From Edaphobacter acidisoli (GTDB lineage: Bacteria > Acidobacteriota > Terriglobia > Terriglobales > Acidobacteriaceae): a stretch of 64,000 bases of DNA. The DNA is taken from contig NZ_BMJB01000001.1 of NCBI RefSeq assembly GCF_014642855.1, positions 2,170,001 to 2,234,000 on the forward strand, read 5' to 3'. The notes beneath the pieces are model-generated. The model saw nothing but the letters and a program-made list of their open reading frames with translations. It was not told where the DNA came from and searched no databases. The position numbers and the translations under genes are program-made. Every line of letters begins with the position of its first letter. Positions within the stretch are counted from its first letter, which is position 1. This document shows, in pieces, positions 8,063 to 17,072 of the stretch.

Positions 8063-9460
8063 GTGCCGCAGACAGCATCCGCTACCACTGCCGAGCTGAA
8101 AGAGCTCGCTACTGACGTTGTCGCCAGGGCCATGAAGGCCGGGGCCACCGACGCCGAAGCTGTCCTCTACGAAGGCGATGAGTTCTCCGCGCTCGTTCGT
8201 CTTGGTCAAGTCGAGCAGCTCAAGGAGTCCGGTTCGCGGGCCATTGGGCTGCGCGTCTTTATCGGACAGCGCGTGGCGAGCACGTCGTCGTCGGACTTCT
8301 CGCACGAGAGCATCGACCGTCTCGTCGAAGGGGCCATCACGCTGGCAAAGATCACCAGCGAAGATCCCTTCGCCGGGCTGCCGGAGCCGAACGAATACGG
8401 CAAACTGGAAGGCGACTTGAACCTCTTCTTCGACGACGTGAACCAGATGCCGCCAGCCGAGCGCATCGAGATCGCGCGACGCACCGAGGCCGCAGCGATG
8501 GCCTGCGACACTCGCATTCAGAACTCGGGCGGCGGCGACTTCGATACCGCCACCGCGCACAAGATCATGGTGAACTCACGCGGCTTCGCGGGCGAGTACC
8601 GCAGCAGCTACTGTGGCTTCTCCACCCAGCCCATCGCGCAGGACGCAGCCGGCAACATGCAGCGCAACTACTGGTTCTCCGCCGCGCGCACGACGAAGAA
8701 GCTCGACTCACCCGAGGCCGTTGGTCAGGAGGCCGCGCGGCGCACGCTGCAACGGCTCGGCGCACGACAGGCGAAGACGCAGAAGGCCCCAGTCGTCTTC
8801 TCCCCTGAGATTGCGAGATCGATCATCGGAAACATCTTCGAAGCAGCCAACGGCGACGCCATCTACCGCAACGCATCCTTCTTCGCGGGCAAACTCGGCG
8901 AACAGGTGGCAGGCGAAAACATCACTGTCATCGACGACGGCACTCTGGTGTTTGATGAAGGCGATATCAAGATAGGGGGCTTCGGCACACGTCCCTTCGA
9001 CGGCGAAGGCCTGCCCACGCGCCGCACCGTACTGATCGAGCGCGGCATCCTGAAAAACTACGTCACCAACACCTACACGGCGCGCAAACTAGGCACGCAA
9101 TCCACCGGCAATGCCTCGCGCGGCCTCGCCGGAAACCCTGGCATCGGCGCCGGCAACTTCTTCCTGGAGCCCGGCACCCTCACTGCCGAGCAAATCATCG
9201 GTGACGTAAAAAGCGGCCTCTACGTCACCGAAGTCATGGGCTTCGGCGTCAACCTCGTCACAGGCGACTACTCGCAAGGCGCCAGCGGTCTCTGGATTGA
9301 AAACGGCGAACTTGCCTATCCAGTCGAAGAGATCACCATCGCAGGCAACTTCAAGGACATGTACAAAAACATCGTCGCGATTGGCAATGACCTCGTCTTC
9401 CGCAGCGCAAGCGCATCACCCACGATTCGCATCGATGGAATGACCATCGCAGGGTCATAG
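8063..9460 (+). CDS. tldE: TldE/PmbA, metalloprotease partner subunit
   Basis: The 465-aa protein starts at GTG 8063. It carries the PmbA/TldE features: ATDAEAVLYEGDEFS at the start, GLRVFIGQRVAS, and GFGTRPFDGEGLPTRRTVLI. It lacks the HExxxH zinc site, as expected, because TldE pairs with TldD and does not bind the metal itself. The C-terminus (NDLVFRSASASPTIRIDGM) is typical. Together with TldD it forms the heterodimeric protease that degrades or matures small peptides in the cytoplasm. A GAGG lies upstream of the GTG. Confidence 0.92.
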   Translation: MPQTASATTAELKELATDVVARAMKAGATDAEAVLYEGDEFSALVRLGQVEQLKESGSRAIGLRVFIGQRVASTSSSDFSHESIDRLVEGAITLAKITSEDPFAGLPEPNEYGKLEGDLNLFFDDVNQMPPAERIEIARRTEAAAMACDTRIQNSGGGDFDTATAHKIMVNSRGFAGEYRSSYCGFSTQPIAQDAAGNMQRNYWFSAARTTKKLDSPEAVGQEAARRTLQRLGARQAKTQKAPVVFSPEIARSIIGNIFEAANGDAIYRNASFFAGKLGEQVAGENITVIDDGTLVFDEGDIKIGGFGTRPFDGEGLPTRRTVLIERGILKNYVTNTYTARKLGTQSTGNASRGLAGNPGIGAGNFFLEPGTLTAEQIIGDVKSGLYVTEVMGFGVNLVTGDYSQGASGLWIENGELAYPVEEITIAGNFKDMYKNIVAIGNDLVFRSASASPTIRIDGMTIAGS

Positions 9461-9473
9461 CCGCGCGTCTACA

Positions 9474-10838
9474 ATGCTGACTGTGGCAACGACGTTCCAC
9501 TTCGACCAGACCATCAGCTTTACGCCCGAGCAGGCGAGAGAACTTCTCAGCTCAATCCCAGCAAAGCCGGGCGTCTTCGCGCTGTGCGGGGCGCGCGCGG
9601 AAGACCAGCCTTACCTGACCCGCACCGCCGACCTCCGCCGCCGGATGCGCCGCCTGCTCGATCCGCCCGAATCGCAGTCGAAGCGTCTGAACCTTCGCGA
9701 CAAGGTCGCGCGTATTGAATACACCGTCACCGGCTCCGAGTTCGAGTCGCAACTGGTCCTCTATCAGGCCGCTGCGGCGCTGCTCGGACACACCGAGGCC
9801 CGACGTCGCCTCAAGCTTCACACTCCCTACTTCCTGCGCATCACCATGGCGAACGCGCACCCTCGCGTCTACACAACCAATCGGCTTTCAAAGCGCGGCC
9901 TCGCCGAGATGTACGGCCCGTTCCCCTCGCGGCTTGCGGCCGAGCGTTACTCCGACGCCGTGCTCGATCTCTTCAAACTGCGCCGCTGCGTTGAAGACCT
10001 CGAACCCTACCCCGAACATCCCGGGTGCGTCTACGGCGAGATGAAGAAGTGCCTTGAGCCCTGCAAGATGGCCTGCACCCCCGAGCAGTACGCCGCAGAA
10101 TCCGAAGCCGTGAAGCGCTTCTTCGACACACGCGGCGAAAGCATGATCTCCGATCTCACCCGCCAGCGTGATGAGGCAGCACAGGAGATGGAATTCGAGC
10201 GCGCAGCCTCCATTCACGCGCAATGGCAGAAGGTAAAATCCGCGGTAGCCCAGGCCGACTGGCTCGTCCGCCCCATCCCCAACCTGCGTGCCATCATCGT
10301 GCAGGCGGCCGCTGAAGCCGCAGAGCAGAGCGAAGAGGCCGCACTGTTTCTGCTGAGTGGCGGATGCCTCTCCGGCCCTGCGCGCCTTTCCACATTAGGC
10401 GTCCGCGCGGTGCGCGAACAGACCAGCGTAGGCAGCTCACTCTTTGCGCAGCCGCTCATGCTTCAGGCCATTCCGCTCGAAGGTGAAGCATCTCCAGAAG
10501 ATTCGCCCGAGGAGCGCGCGACCACCATCCTCGCCAGTCTCGAAGAAAAAGCATCCGAACCCGGAGACCTCAACCTGTTGAGCGACCATCTCTCGCTGCT
10601 GCGCCGCTGGTACTACCGCCCGGAGAAGCATCGCGCCGGCGAAATCTTCTTCCAGAACGCCGACGGCAACTGGCCCATCCGAAAGATTCTGCGAGGCGCG
10701 GCGCGCATGACGATCGGCGATCCTAAGCCCATAGCCGAAACCAACCGCGAAGCCGCAAAGGCAGCTAAGACGCGCATCCTGCACGAAGGCCGCCCCGACG
10801 TTGAAAAGACCGTGCCCGTCGTCAGCAAGCCGGAATAA
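9474..10838 (+). CDS. UvrC-like protein, N-terminal half only (GIY-YIG-like plus UVR motif)
   Basis: The 454-aa product resembles the N-terminal half of excinuclease subunit C. A degenerate GIY-YIG segment (PGVFALCGA, then PYLTRTADLRRRM) is followed by MYGPFPSRLAAERYSDA and a cysteine cluster (RRC, CVYGEMKKCLEPCKMAC). An acidic UVR-like helix comes next (RQRDEAAQEMEFERAASIHA, the UvrB contact in UvrC). The RNase-H-like nuclease domain and helix-hairpin-helix of full UvrC are missing; the last 170 residues look unrelated. In the first motif the usual YVGKA tyrosine/glycine block reads YLTRTAD, so cleavage activity is doubtful. It may be a UvrB-binding accessory factor or a Cho-like repair protein. 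Confidence 0.65.
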   Translation: MLTVATTFHFDQTISFTPEQARELLSSIPAKPGVFALCGARAEDQPYLTRTADLRRRMRRLLDPPESQSKRLNLRDKVARIEYTVTGSEFESQLVLYQAAAALLGHTEARRRLKLHTPYFLRITMANAHPRVYTTNRLSKRGLAEMYGPFPSRLAAERYSDAVLDLFKLRRCVEDLEPYPEHPGCVYGEMKKCLEPCKMACTPEQYAAESEAVKRFFDTRGESMISDLTRQRDEAAQEMEFERAASIHAQWQKVKSAVAQADWLVRPIPNLRAIIVQAAAEAAEQSEEAALFLLSGGCLSGPARLSTLGVRAVREQTSVGSSLFAQPLMLQAIPLEGEASPEDSPEERATTILASLEEKASEPGDLNLLSDHLSLLRRWYYRPEKHRAGEIFFQNADGNWPIRKILRGAARMTIGDPKPIAETNREAAKAAKTRILHEGRPDVEKTVPVVSKPE

Positions 10839-10881
10839 CGCCTCGTTTGCGCTGATAGACTTCCAACAAGGAGCAGAACTC

Positions 10882-11604
10882 TTGATCGAACTGGCATTTT
10901 CCATCCTTGCCGCAAACTTCGCGCACCTTGCCGATGAGATCCGCGCAGCCGAGCGCGGCGGAGGCACCATCGTCCACGTCGATGTCATGGACGGGCACTT
11001 TGTCCCCAACATCACCTTCGGCCCGCCGGTGGTCAAGGCCATCCGGCCCATCACGAAGCTGCCGCTCGACTGCCACCTGATGATCGAGAACCCCGACGCC
11101 TTCATCCCAGACTTCGCCGAGGCCGGGGCCGACATGATCAGCGTCCATCAGGAGGTCTGCCGCCACCTGCACCGCACGCTGCAACTCATTCAGCAGCACA
11201 AGGTACAGCCCGCCGTCGTCATCAACCCGGCCACGCCGGTTGAAACGCTCATCGAAGTCCTGCCCATGGTCCACCACGTACTGGTCATGAGCGTCAATCC
11301 CGGCTTCGGAGGCCAGCAGTTTCTGCCACTTGCGCTCGACAAAATCGCATATCTGGCCGAACTCCGCGAAGCCATGGGCCTGAACTTCCGCATCGAAGTC
11401 GACGGCGGCGTCGCTCACGACACGGTTGCCCGCGTCGTCGAAGCAGGAGCGGACATGCTCGTCGCCGGATCGGCCGTCTTCAGCCCCGGCAAGACCACGC
11501 AAAACGCACGCGAATTGCTGAAACTGGCACGCGCAGCCGGACCCAAAGAAAGCAGCCACGCAAAAGGCCGCAAATCAAAGGCTCGCAAGTCCGGCAAACA
11601 GTAG
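10882..11604 (+). CDS. rpe: Ribulose-phosphate 3-epimerase
   Basis: This 240-aa TIM barrel interconverts ribulose-5-phosphate and xylulose-5-phosphate. The start is TTG 10882, behind AAGGAG with an 8-base gap. The family begins at LAFSILAANF, so the frame further upstream is not coding. Key motifs are HVDVMDGHFVPNITFGP (metal ligands), DCHLMI, VMSVNPGFGGQQF and IEVDGGV. The C-terminal 20 or so residues are a Lys/Ser-rich tail beyond the normal end. The enzyme complements the pentose-phosphate genes at 36-47 kb, although it is encoded apart from them. Confidence 0.93.
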   Translation: MIELAFSILAANFAHLADEIRAAERGGGTIVHVDVMDGHFVPNITFGPPVVKAIRPITKLPLDCHLMIENPDAFIPDFAEAGADMISVHQEVCRHLHRTLQLIQQHKVQPAVVINPATPVETLIEVLPMVHHVLVMSVNPGFGGQQFLPLALDKIAYLAELREAMGLNFRIEVDGGVAHDTVARVVEAGADMLVAGSAVFSPGKTTQNARELLKLARAAGPKESSHAKGRKSKARKSGKQ

Positions 11605-11680
11605 GACAAGGCCCGCCGGAACGTCTAAAATAGTACGAAGCCTGAGCGCAGGTCTGCGCGAGGCCAAATTGGGGTTTACA

Positions 11681-13483
11681 GTGTCGATGACTCACCGTTC
11701 CTTCTTCCCAACTGTGCGCGCCAGCGTTCTCGCTGGACTCGTAACCGCAGCCATGCTCGCAGCCCCGATCGCCGCAACAGCGCAGGTCACAGGTTCATCG
11801 CAGACCACCACCGACGCCAACGGTCAGCAGCACGAATCGGTCACGCTAACGGCTACGAAGCCTTCGAAGAAGAGCAAGAAGGAGAGCAAGGCCGACAAGG
11901 TCGTCCAGTCCAAAGACACCAAGCGCGAGTTGCGCAAGGAGCGCAAGCTCAACCCACAGGCAGCCGAAGACGCAAAGCTTCCAGATAAAGAGCTCTACGA
12001 TAAAGCGCAGTACGCGATGAAAAAGGGCCGCTTCGACGTAGCCCGCCTCGACCTCCAGACCCTGCTGAACACCTATCCCGACTCGCAGTATCAGATGCGC
12101 GCCAAACTCGCTGTCGCCGATAGCTGGTATCGGGAGGGTGGCACCGCCGCGCTCACACAGGCCGAGTCCGAGTACAAGGACTTCATCACCTTCTTCCCCA
12201 ACGCCCCCGAGGCCGCCGAAGCCCAGATGCGTGTCGGCGACATCTACTTCCGTCAGATGGACAAGCCTGACCGTGACTACTCCAAGGCCACGCACGCGGA
12301 AGAAGAGTACCGTTTGATGATCCAGCAGTTCCCCGACTCGCCGCTTGTTCCGCAGGCCAAACAGCGCCTGCGCGAAGTGCAGGAAGTTCTGGCCACGCGC
12401 GAGTCAGAGATCGGCACCTTCTATGCTTCGCACAATAATTGGCCAGCGACCATCGCCCGGTATCAGACCGTTATAGACACGTACCCTGAGTTCAGCCACA
12501 TGGACGAGGTGTTGATCGGTCTCGGCGATGCCTACGAAGCCGAAGCAAACTACGCCCGCTCACTTCACTTGCCCGAAGCGGCCAAGGCAAAGCTCGAGCA
12601 GGACTACGATGGCAAGGCTGCTGCCGCATACCGCAAGGTAGTGTTGGAGCACTCCGCTGCGCCTCACGTCGAAGACGCACGCGACCGTCTCGCAGCGATG
12701 AACCTGCCCATCCCGACACCCACGCCGGAACAGGTCGCTACCAGCGTTGCTCTTGAAAACAGCCGCCGCAGCTACCGCCTCGAAGACCGCGCCAAACTGC
12801 TGTTTTTGCATGAGCCGGACGTAGTGATGGCAGCCCGTCAGGGCGATCCGTCGCTTAGCGACCCTAAACCCACGATCGCGCCCGACATCACCCGCGGTAT
12901 CATCAGCGATTTCAAGGACGCGCTGAATCCGCCCAAGACCGAGGCAGCGGCTCCAGCGCCCGCACAGCCACAGACTGCTGCCGCTCCTGCGCAAACGCCC
13001 GCTCAATCTGCTGCGACACCTACTGCACCCGCCACCCCAGCAGCGCCGCTTTCGTTCCAGAACATACCGACCGAATCCGGTGTCGACACCAACTCATCAG
13101 CTGTCGACACAGCTGTTCCAGGCAACGGGACTGGAACCTCGACAGTGGCCCCGGCAACCTCTTCACCAGCCGGAGCGCCCGGAGCCTCAATGGGCGTCCA
13201 GATCATTACGCCGTCCTCTGCTCCAGCAGCCGCACCCGCTACTTCCGGCGCTGACACCGGCGGCCTGAAGGCCGTTGGCCCTCCCGACGCAACCCCGCTA
13301 CCTGCGATCGAGAAGCCAACCGCAGCACCTGACACCGTCAACACCATTCAACCCGGCACGCAGCCTGCGGCTCAGCAACCCAATCCAAACGGCAAGAAGA
13401 CCAAGCCGGAGTTCGACAAGGGTGACGAGTCCTCCAGTAAGCACCCCAAGAAAAAGGGCCTGAAGAAGCTCAACCCATTCTGA
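11681..13483 (+). CDS. BamD/YfiO-like TPR protein with long Pro/Ala-rich tail
   Basis: The 600-aa product has an N-terminal signal peptide ending ATAQ, then a Lys-rich stretch (KKSKKESKADK). TPR-like repeats at about residues 100-350 (YDKAQYAMKKGRFDVARLDL, NTYPDSQY, FFPNAPEA, QQFPDSPL) match the BamD/YfiO outer-membrane assembly family. From about residue 420 the chain is low-complexity Pro/Ala/Thr and ends in a basic KHPKKKGLKKLNPF. No lipobox cysteine follows the signal, unlike E. coli BamD. GTG 11681 (GGGG 6 bases upstream) is chosen; ATG 11687 is a close alternative. A role in beta-barrel assembly is inferred from the repeats only. Confidence 0.7.
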   Translation: MSMTHRSFFPTVRASVLAGLVTAAMLAAPIAATAQVTGSSQTTTDANGQQHESVTLTATKPSKKSKKESKADKVVQSKDTKRELRKERKLNPQAAEDAKLPDKELYDKAQYAMKKGRFDVARLDLQTLLNTYPDSQYQMRAKLAVADSWYREGGTAALTQAESEYKDFITFFPNAPEAAEAQMRVGDIYFRQMDKPDRDYSKATHAEEEYRLMIQQFPDSPLVPQAKQRLREVQEVLATRESEIGTFYASHNNWPATIARYQTVIDTYPEFSHMDEVLIGLGDAYEAEANYARSLHLPEAAKAKLEQDYDGKAAAAYRKVVLEHSAAPHVEDARDRLAAMNLPIPTPTPEQVATSVALENSRRSYRLEDRAKLLFLHEPDVVMAARQGDPSLSDPKPTIAPDITRGIISDFKDALNPPKTEAAAPAPAQPQTAAAPAQTPAQSAATPTAPATPAAPLSFQNIPTESGVDTNSSAVDTAVPGNGTGTSTVAPATSSPAGAPGASMGVQIITPSSAPAAAPATSGADTGGLKAVGPPDATPLPAIEKPTAAPDTVNTIQPGTQPAAQQPNPNGKKTKPEFDKGDESSSKHPKKKGLKKLNPF

Positions 13484-13505
13484 GGAAACGCAGAACAAAA
13501 GAAAT

Positions 13506-13541
13506 AAAGAGCGGGATGGTTCTCCATCCCGCTCTTTATTT
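13506..13541. terminator. Bidirectional terminator between convergent genes
   Basis: AAAGAGCGGGATGG pairs perfectly with CCATCCCGCTCTTT around TTCT, a 14-base stem. T-rich flanks (TATTT after, AAATA before) serve both strands. It separates the BamD-like gene from the bactofilin-like gene. Confidence 0.85.
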
Positions 13542-13567
13542 GCCTCTCTATACCTCTGCCGCTTGAT

Positions 13568-14062
13568 TCAATATCGCCGTACCCCTGGGTATTGTGCATA
13601 CGCATATCGCTGCCGCCTGACCAGATAAACAATCAGCCAGATTATTCCAATCAAGAACAGCAGCGGTGCAAACGGCACCAGCAACCATGCACGCCCCGGC
13701 AAGATGGATCTTGATCCGTGAATCATCGCGTCCGGAGCCAGGTTTGCGCTTCCCGCCACAACGGCGACATCGCCGCCAACCTCTGACCCATCGCTCATAT
13801 TCAGGTCTCCACCAACCACAGCCACATCGCCTTTGATGCTATGGTCCGAGTCCACTGTAAGGCTTCCCAGCACTACGGCGACATCGCCTTTCACGTCGCC
13901 GTGAACATGCACCGAGCAGAACACGCAGGCAATATCACCAGCCGTCTCGTTTTCCTGAACCGTAATATCTCCCCCCACGCTCGCGCGATCCTCCGAGGCC
14001 ATGGCCAGGAGCGGCGTTGCAACATAGAGCAGGAGAGAAGCGGCAAGCAACCATCTGGGCAT
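13568..14062 (-). CDS. Membrane protein with bactofilin-like repeat region
   Basis: ATG at 14062 (GAGG 8 bases upstream) gives 164 aa with a signal or anchor segment (MPRWLLAASLLLYVATPLLA). A repetitive core follows: VGGDITV, VHGDVKGDVAVVLGSL, IKGDVAVVGGDL and VGGDVAVVAGSAN. A second hydrophobic helix (LLVPFAPLLFLIGIIWLIVY) and a basic tail close the protein. The regularly spaced GDVAVV units resemble the right-handed beta-helix of bactofilins and polymer-forming cytoskeletal proteins, here placed outside the cytoplasmic membrane. A frame upstream to 14188 overlaps the divergent valS start and lacks the signal, so it is rejected. Structural role inferred. Confidence 0.65.
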   Translation of the reverse strand: MPRWLLAASLLLYVATPLLAMASEDRASVGGDITVQENETAGDIACVFCSVHVHGDVKGDVAVVLGSLTVDSDHSIKGDVAVVGGDLNMSDGSEVGGDVAVVAGSANLAPDAMIHGSRSILPGRAWLLVPFAPLLFLIGIIWLIVYLVRRQRYAYAQYPGVRRY

Positions 14063-14186
14063 CGGAGAGACCTCGTCAGGGGCTTTGAACACCGGCAAAA
14101 ATTGCATCGAAGCATCGTCAACAGCCTTACAGAGCGGCTTCGGGCAGCAAATAGGCGGCGCTAGGATGCTACCCTTAAACAACACC

Positions 14187-17006
14187 ATGAGTCACGAACT
14201 GCCAAAAGCATACGATCCGTCTGTCATCGAAGAGCGATGGGCCGAATACTGGGTGCGTGAACAGCTTTTCCACGTCGCCACTCCTACGGATACGAAGAAC
14301 GCGAACGATAAGTTCACCATCCTGCTGCCGCCGCCCAACGTCACCGGCCGTCTGCACATGGGCCACATGCTCAACCAGACCGAGATGGACATCCTCACAC
14401 GCTGGCATCGTATGCGGGGCGAAACCGCACTCTGGGTCCCTGGCACCGACCATGCAGGCATCGCCACGCAGATGATGGTCGAGCGCCAGCTTGCTACCGA
14501 AGGCACCTCCCGTCAGCAACTTGGCCGCGAGGCGTTCGTCGCCCGCGTGTGGGACTGGCGCGAGCACTACGGCGGCGCCATCCTCGGCCAGATGAAGCGG
14601 CTCGGCGCATCCGTCGACTGGTCGCGCGAGTACTTCACCATGGACGACCGGCTCTCTATCGCAGTCAAAGAGGCCTTCGTGCGCCTGTGGGAGCAGGGTC
14701 TCATCTACCGCGGAGCCTACATCGTCAACTGGGATCCAGTTCTCAAGACCGCCGTCAGCGATCTCGAAGTCACCCACGAGGAGCGCCAGGGCAAGCTCTA
14801 CCATATTCGCTATCCGCTCGTTGACGGCACCGGCTCCATTACCATCGCCACCACGCGGCCTGAGACTCTGCTGGGTGACACAGCGGTCGCGGTCAATCCG
14901 AACGACGAGCGTTACAAGGCGCTGATCGGTAAAAAAGTCCGCGTACCGCTCACCGGCGTTAACGGCGGGCCCGACCGCGAGGTGCCCATCATTGCCGACG
15001 ACTGGGCGAACCCCGAGTTCGGTACCGGCGCAGTCAAAGTCACGCCTGCGCACGATCCCAACGACTTCGCCATCGGCCAGCGGCATAAGCTGCCCTCGCT
15101 GACCATCCTCGACGAGACTGCCCACGTGCTGCTGCCGGGCTCGCCGTATCACGCGCTCGACCGCTACGCCGCGCGCGAAAAGCTCGTCGCCGACCTCGAA
15201 ACAGCAGGCCTGCTCGCTGGCATCAAGGACCACTCACTCGCCATTGGCGTCAGCCAGCGCACCGGCGCAGTCATCGAGCCGCGCCTCTCCGACCAGTGGT
15301 TCATCGCCGTCAACAAGAAACCGATGAACGGCGAATACTCCATCGCACAGAACGCCATCAACGCCGTCGAATCGCAGAATGGCAAAGACCCGGCCATCAA
15401 ATTCACGCCGGAGATGTACAAGAAGATTTATCTCGAATGGATGACGAACATTCACGACTGGTGCATCTCACGTCAGCTCTGGTGGGGCCATCGTATTCCC
15501 GCGTGGCACTGCGCCGCGTGCAAAGAGATCACCGTCGCGCGCGAGACCCCCACGCACTGCCGGCACTGCAACTCCAGCGAAATCACCCAGGAGACCGACG
15601 TGCTCGACACGTGGTTCTCCTCGGGCCTCTTGCCGTTCACCGTTTTCGGCTGGCCAGGTGATGGAAGTCAGAAGCCCACACCCGATCTCGCCGCCTTCTA
15701 CCCCACGCAACTTCTCGTAACCGGCTTCGACATCCTCTTCTTCTGGGTCGCGCGCATGATCATGCTTGGGTGTCACTTCATGCTCGACGTACCCATGCCC
15801 GACGGCTCGAAGCGCGAGTTGAAAGACTCCGTTCCCTTCCGCGAGGTCTACATCCACGGCCTGGTCCGCGACGCCAACCGCGAGAAGATGTCCAAGACCA
15901 AGGGCAACGTCATCAACCCCATCGAGATCGTCGAAAAGTACGGCACCGATGCCGTGCGCTTCACACTGGCCAGCATGGCATCGCCTGGCACAGACATCGC
16001 ATTCAGCGAAGCCCGCACCGAAGGCTACCGCGCCTTTGCCAACAAGATATGGAACGCCGCACGATTCCTCTTCATGCAACTCGACGCCGCCGAGAATGCC
16101 GGTTATACAGTCGATCCCGCCAAAACCATCGGCGAAGTAACGGCGAGTCTCCCAGACAACACGCCCCTCGAAACCCGCTGGATATTCTCTCGCCTCAGCG
16201 CGGTCTCCAATGAAGTGGCCCGCGCACTCGCAGCGTACCGCTTCGACGAAGCCGCCAGCGCCGTCTATCAATTCTTCTGGGGCGAGTTCTGCGACTGGTA
16301 TCTCGAACTGGTCAAACTTCGCCTTGACTTCGGCGACAATCATCAGAAAAACGAGGTCACGGCACTCACGCTGTCTTCTCTCGTGACGGTTTTCGAGAGC
16401 GCCCTGCGTCTGCTCTCGCCGTTCATGCCGTTCCTCACCGAAGAGGTCTGGCACGCGCTCTACAACAACCAGACGCCAGCGAAATCCATCGCGCTCACTT
16501 GCTATCCGCAGGCCGGAGACTTCCCTGCCGACGCAGCCGCCGAAACCACAATGAAGACGCTGCAGGACCTGATCGTCACTGTCCGTGCCCTGCGCAAGGA
16601 ACTGGGCGTCCCCGAAAAGGAGGCAGCTCCGATTCAGCTTCACGCAAGCAACCGCGTCAACGCCCTGGTCGACGCCAGCCAGGACATGCTCGCGCGCCTC
16701 GCCCGCGTCCAAGCCGTTGAATTCGTTGGCACACCGCTTACCGGATCAAACGCACGCAGCACAGCCGACTTCGACGTGGCCGTCCTTTACGAGCGTCAGA
16801 TCGACGTGGCCGCCGAACGCGAACGTCTGACCAAAGAGCTTGCTAAGTTCGAAAAAGGTCTCGCAGCCGCCGAAAAGCAGCTCGGCAACGAAGCCTTCAT
16901 GGCTAAAGCCCCGGCGCATATCGTGGATGGCCTGCGCAAGCAGTCTGCTGAAACGCGAATGCTTCACGAAAAGGCCAAAACTGCTCTGGAGGCACTGCCG
17001 AAGTAG
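14187..17006 (+). CDS. valS: Valyl-tRNA synthetase
   Basis: This 939-aa class I synthetase charges tRNA-Val. The HIGH motif appears as HMGH (residues 57-60, in NVTGRLHMGHML) and the KMSKS motif as KMSKT near residue 567. The editing (CP1) domain has TTRPETLLGDTAVAV. A zinc-ribbon-like insertion (CAAC and CRHC) precedes TWFSSGLLPF. The C-terminal 70 residues form the tRNA-binding coiled coil. ATG 14187 is chosen because the frame upstream (to 14085) does not fit the family and overlaps the divergent promoter region. Confidence 0.97.
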   Translation: MSHELPKAYDPSVIEERWAEYWVREQLFHVATPTDTKNANDKFTILLPPPNVTGRLHMGHMLNQTEMDILTRWHRMRGETALWVPGTDHAGIATQMMVERQLATEGTSRQQLGREAFVARVWDWREHYGGAILGQMKRLGASVDWSREYFTMDDRLSIAVKEAFVRLWEQGLIYRGAYIVNWDPVLKTAVSDLEVTHEERQGKLYHIRYPLVDGTGSITIATTRPETLLGDTAVAVNPNDERYKALIGKKVRVPLTGVNGGPDREVPIIADDWANPEFGTGAVKVTPAHDPNDFAIGQRHKLPSLTILDETAHVLLPGSPYHALDRYAAREKLVADLETAGLLAGIKDHSLAIGVSQRTGAVIEPRLSDQWFIAVNKKPMNGEYSIAQNAINAVESQNGKDPAIKFTPEMYKKIYLEWMTNIHDWCISRQLWWGHRIPAWHCAACKEITVARETPTHCRHCNSSEITQETDVLDTWFSSGLLPFTVFGWPGDGSQKPTPDLAAFYPTQLLVTGFDILFFWVARMIMLGCHFMLDVPMPDGSKRELKDSVPFREVYIHGLVRDANREKMSKTKGNVINPIEIVEKYGTDAVRFTLASMASPGTDIAFSEARTEGYRAFANKIWNAARFLFMQLDAAENAGYTVDPAKTIGEVTASLPDNTPLETRWIFSRLSAVSNEVARALAAYRFDEAASAVYQFFWGEFCDWYLELVKLRLDFGDNHQKNEVTALTLSSLVTVFESALRLLSPFMPFLTEEVWHALYNNQTPAKSIALTCYPQAGDFPADAAAETTMKTLQDLIVTVRALRKELGVPEKEAAPIQLHASNRVNALVDASQDMLARLARVQAVEFVGTPLTGSNARSTADFDVAVLYERQIDVAAERERLTKELAKFEKGLAAAEKQLGNEAFMAKAPAHIVDGLRKQSAETRMLHEKAKTALEALPK

Positions 17007-17072
17007 CGTCGTCTTCAAAAAACAGGTTGAGCATTGCACGCAAGTTGTGCCTAAGATTGCCTAGGACCGCAC

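Noticed and set aside
15468..16712. A 414-codon minus-strand frame inside valS
   Set aside because: It overlaps the conserved ValS catalytic and tRNA-binding regions and shows no family signal.
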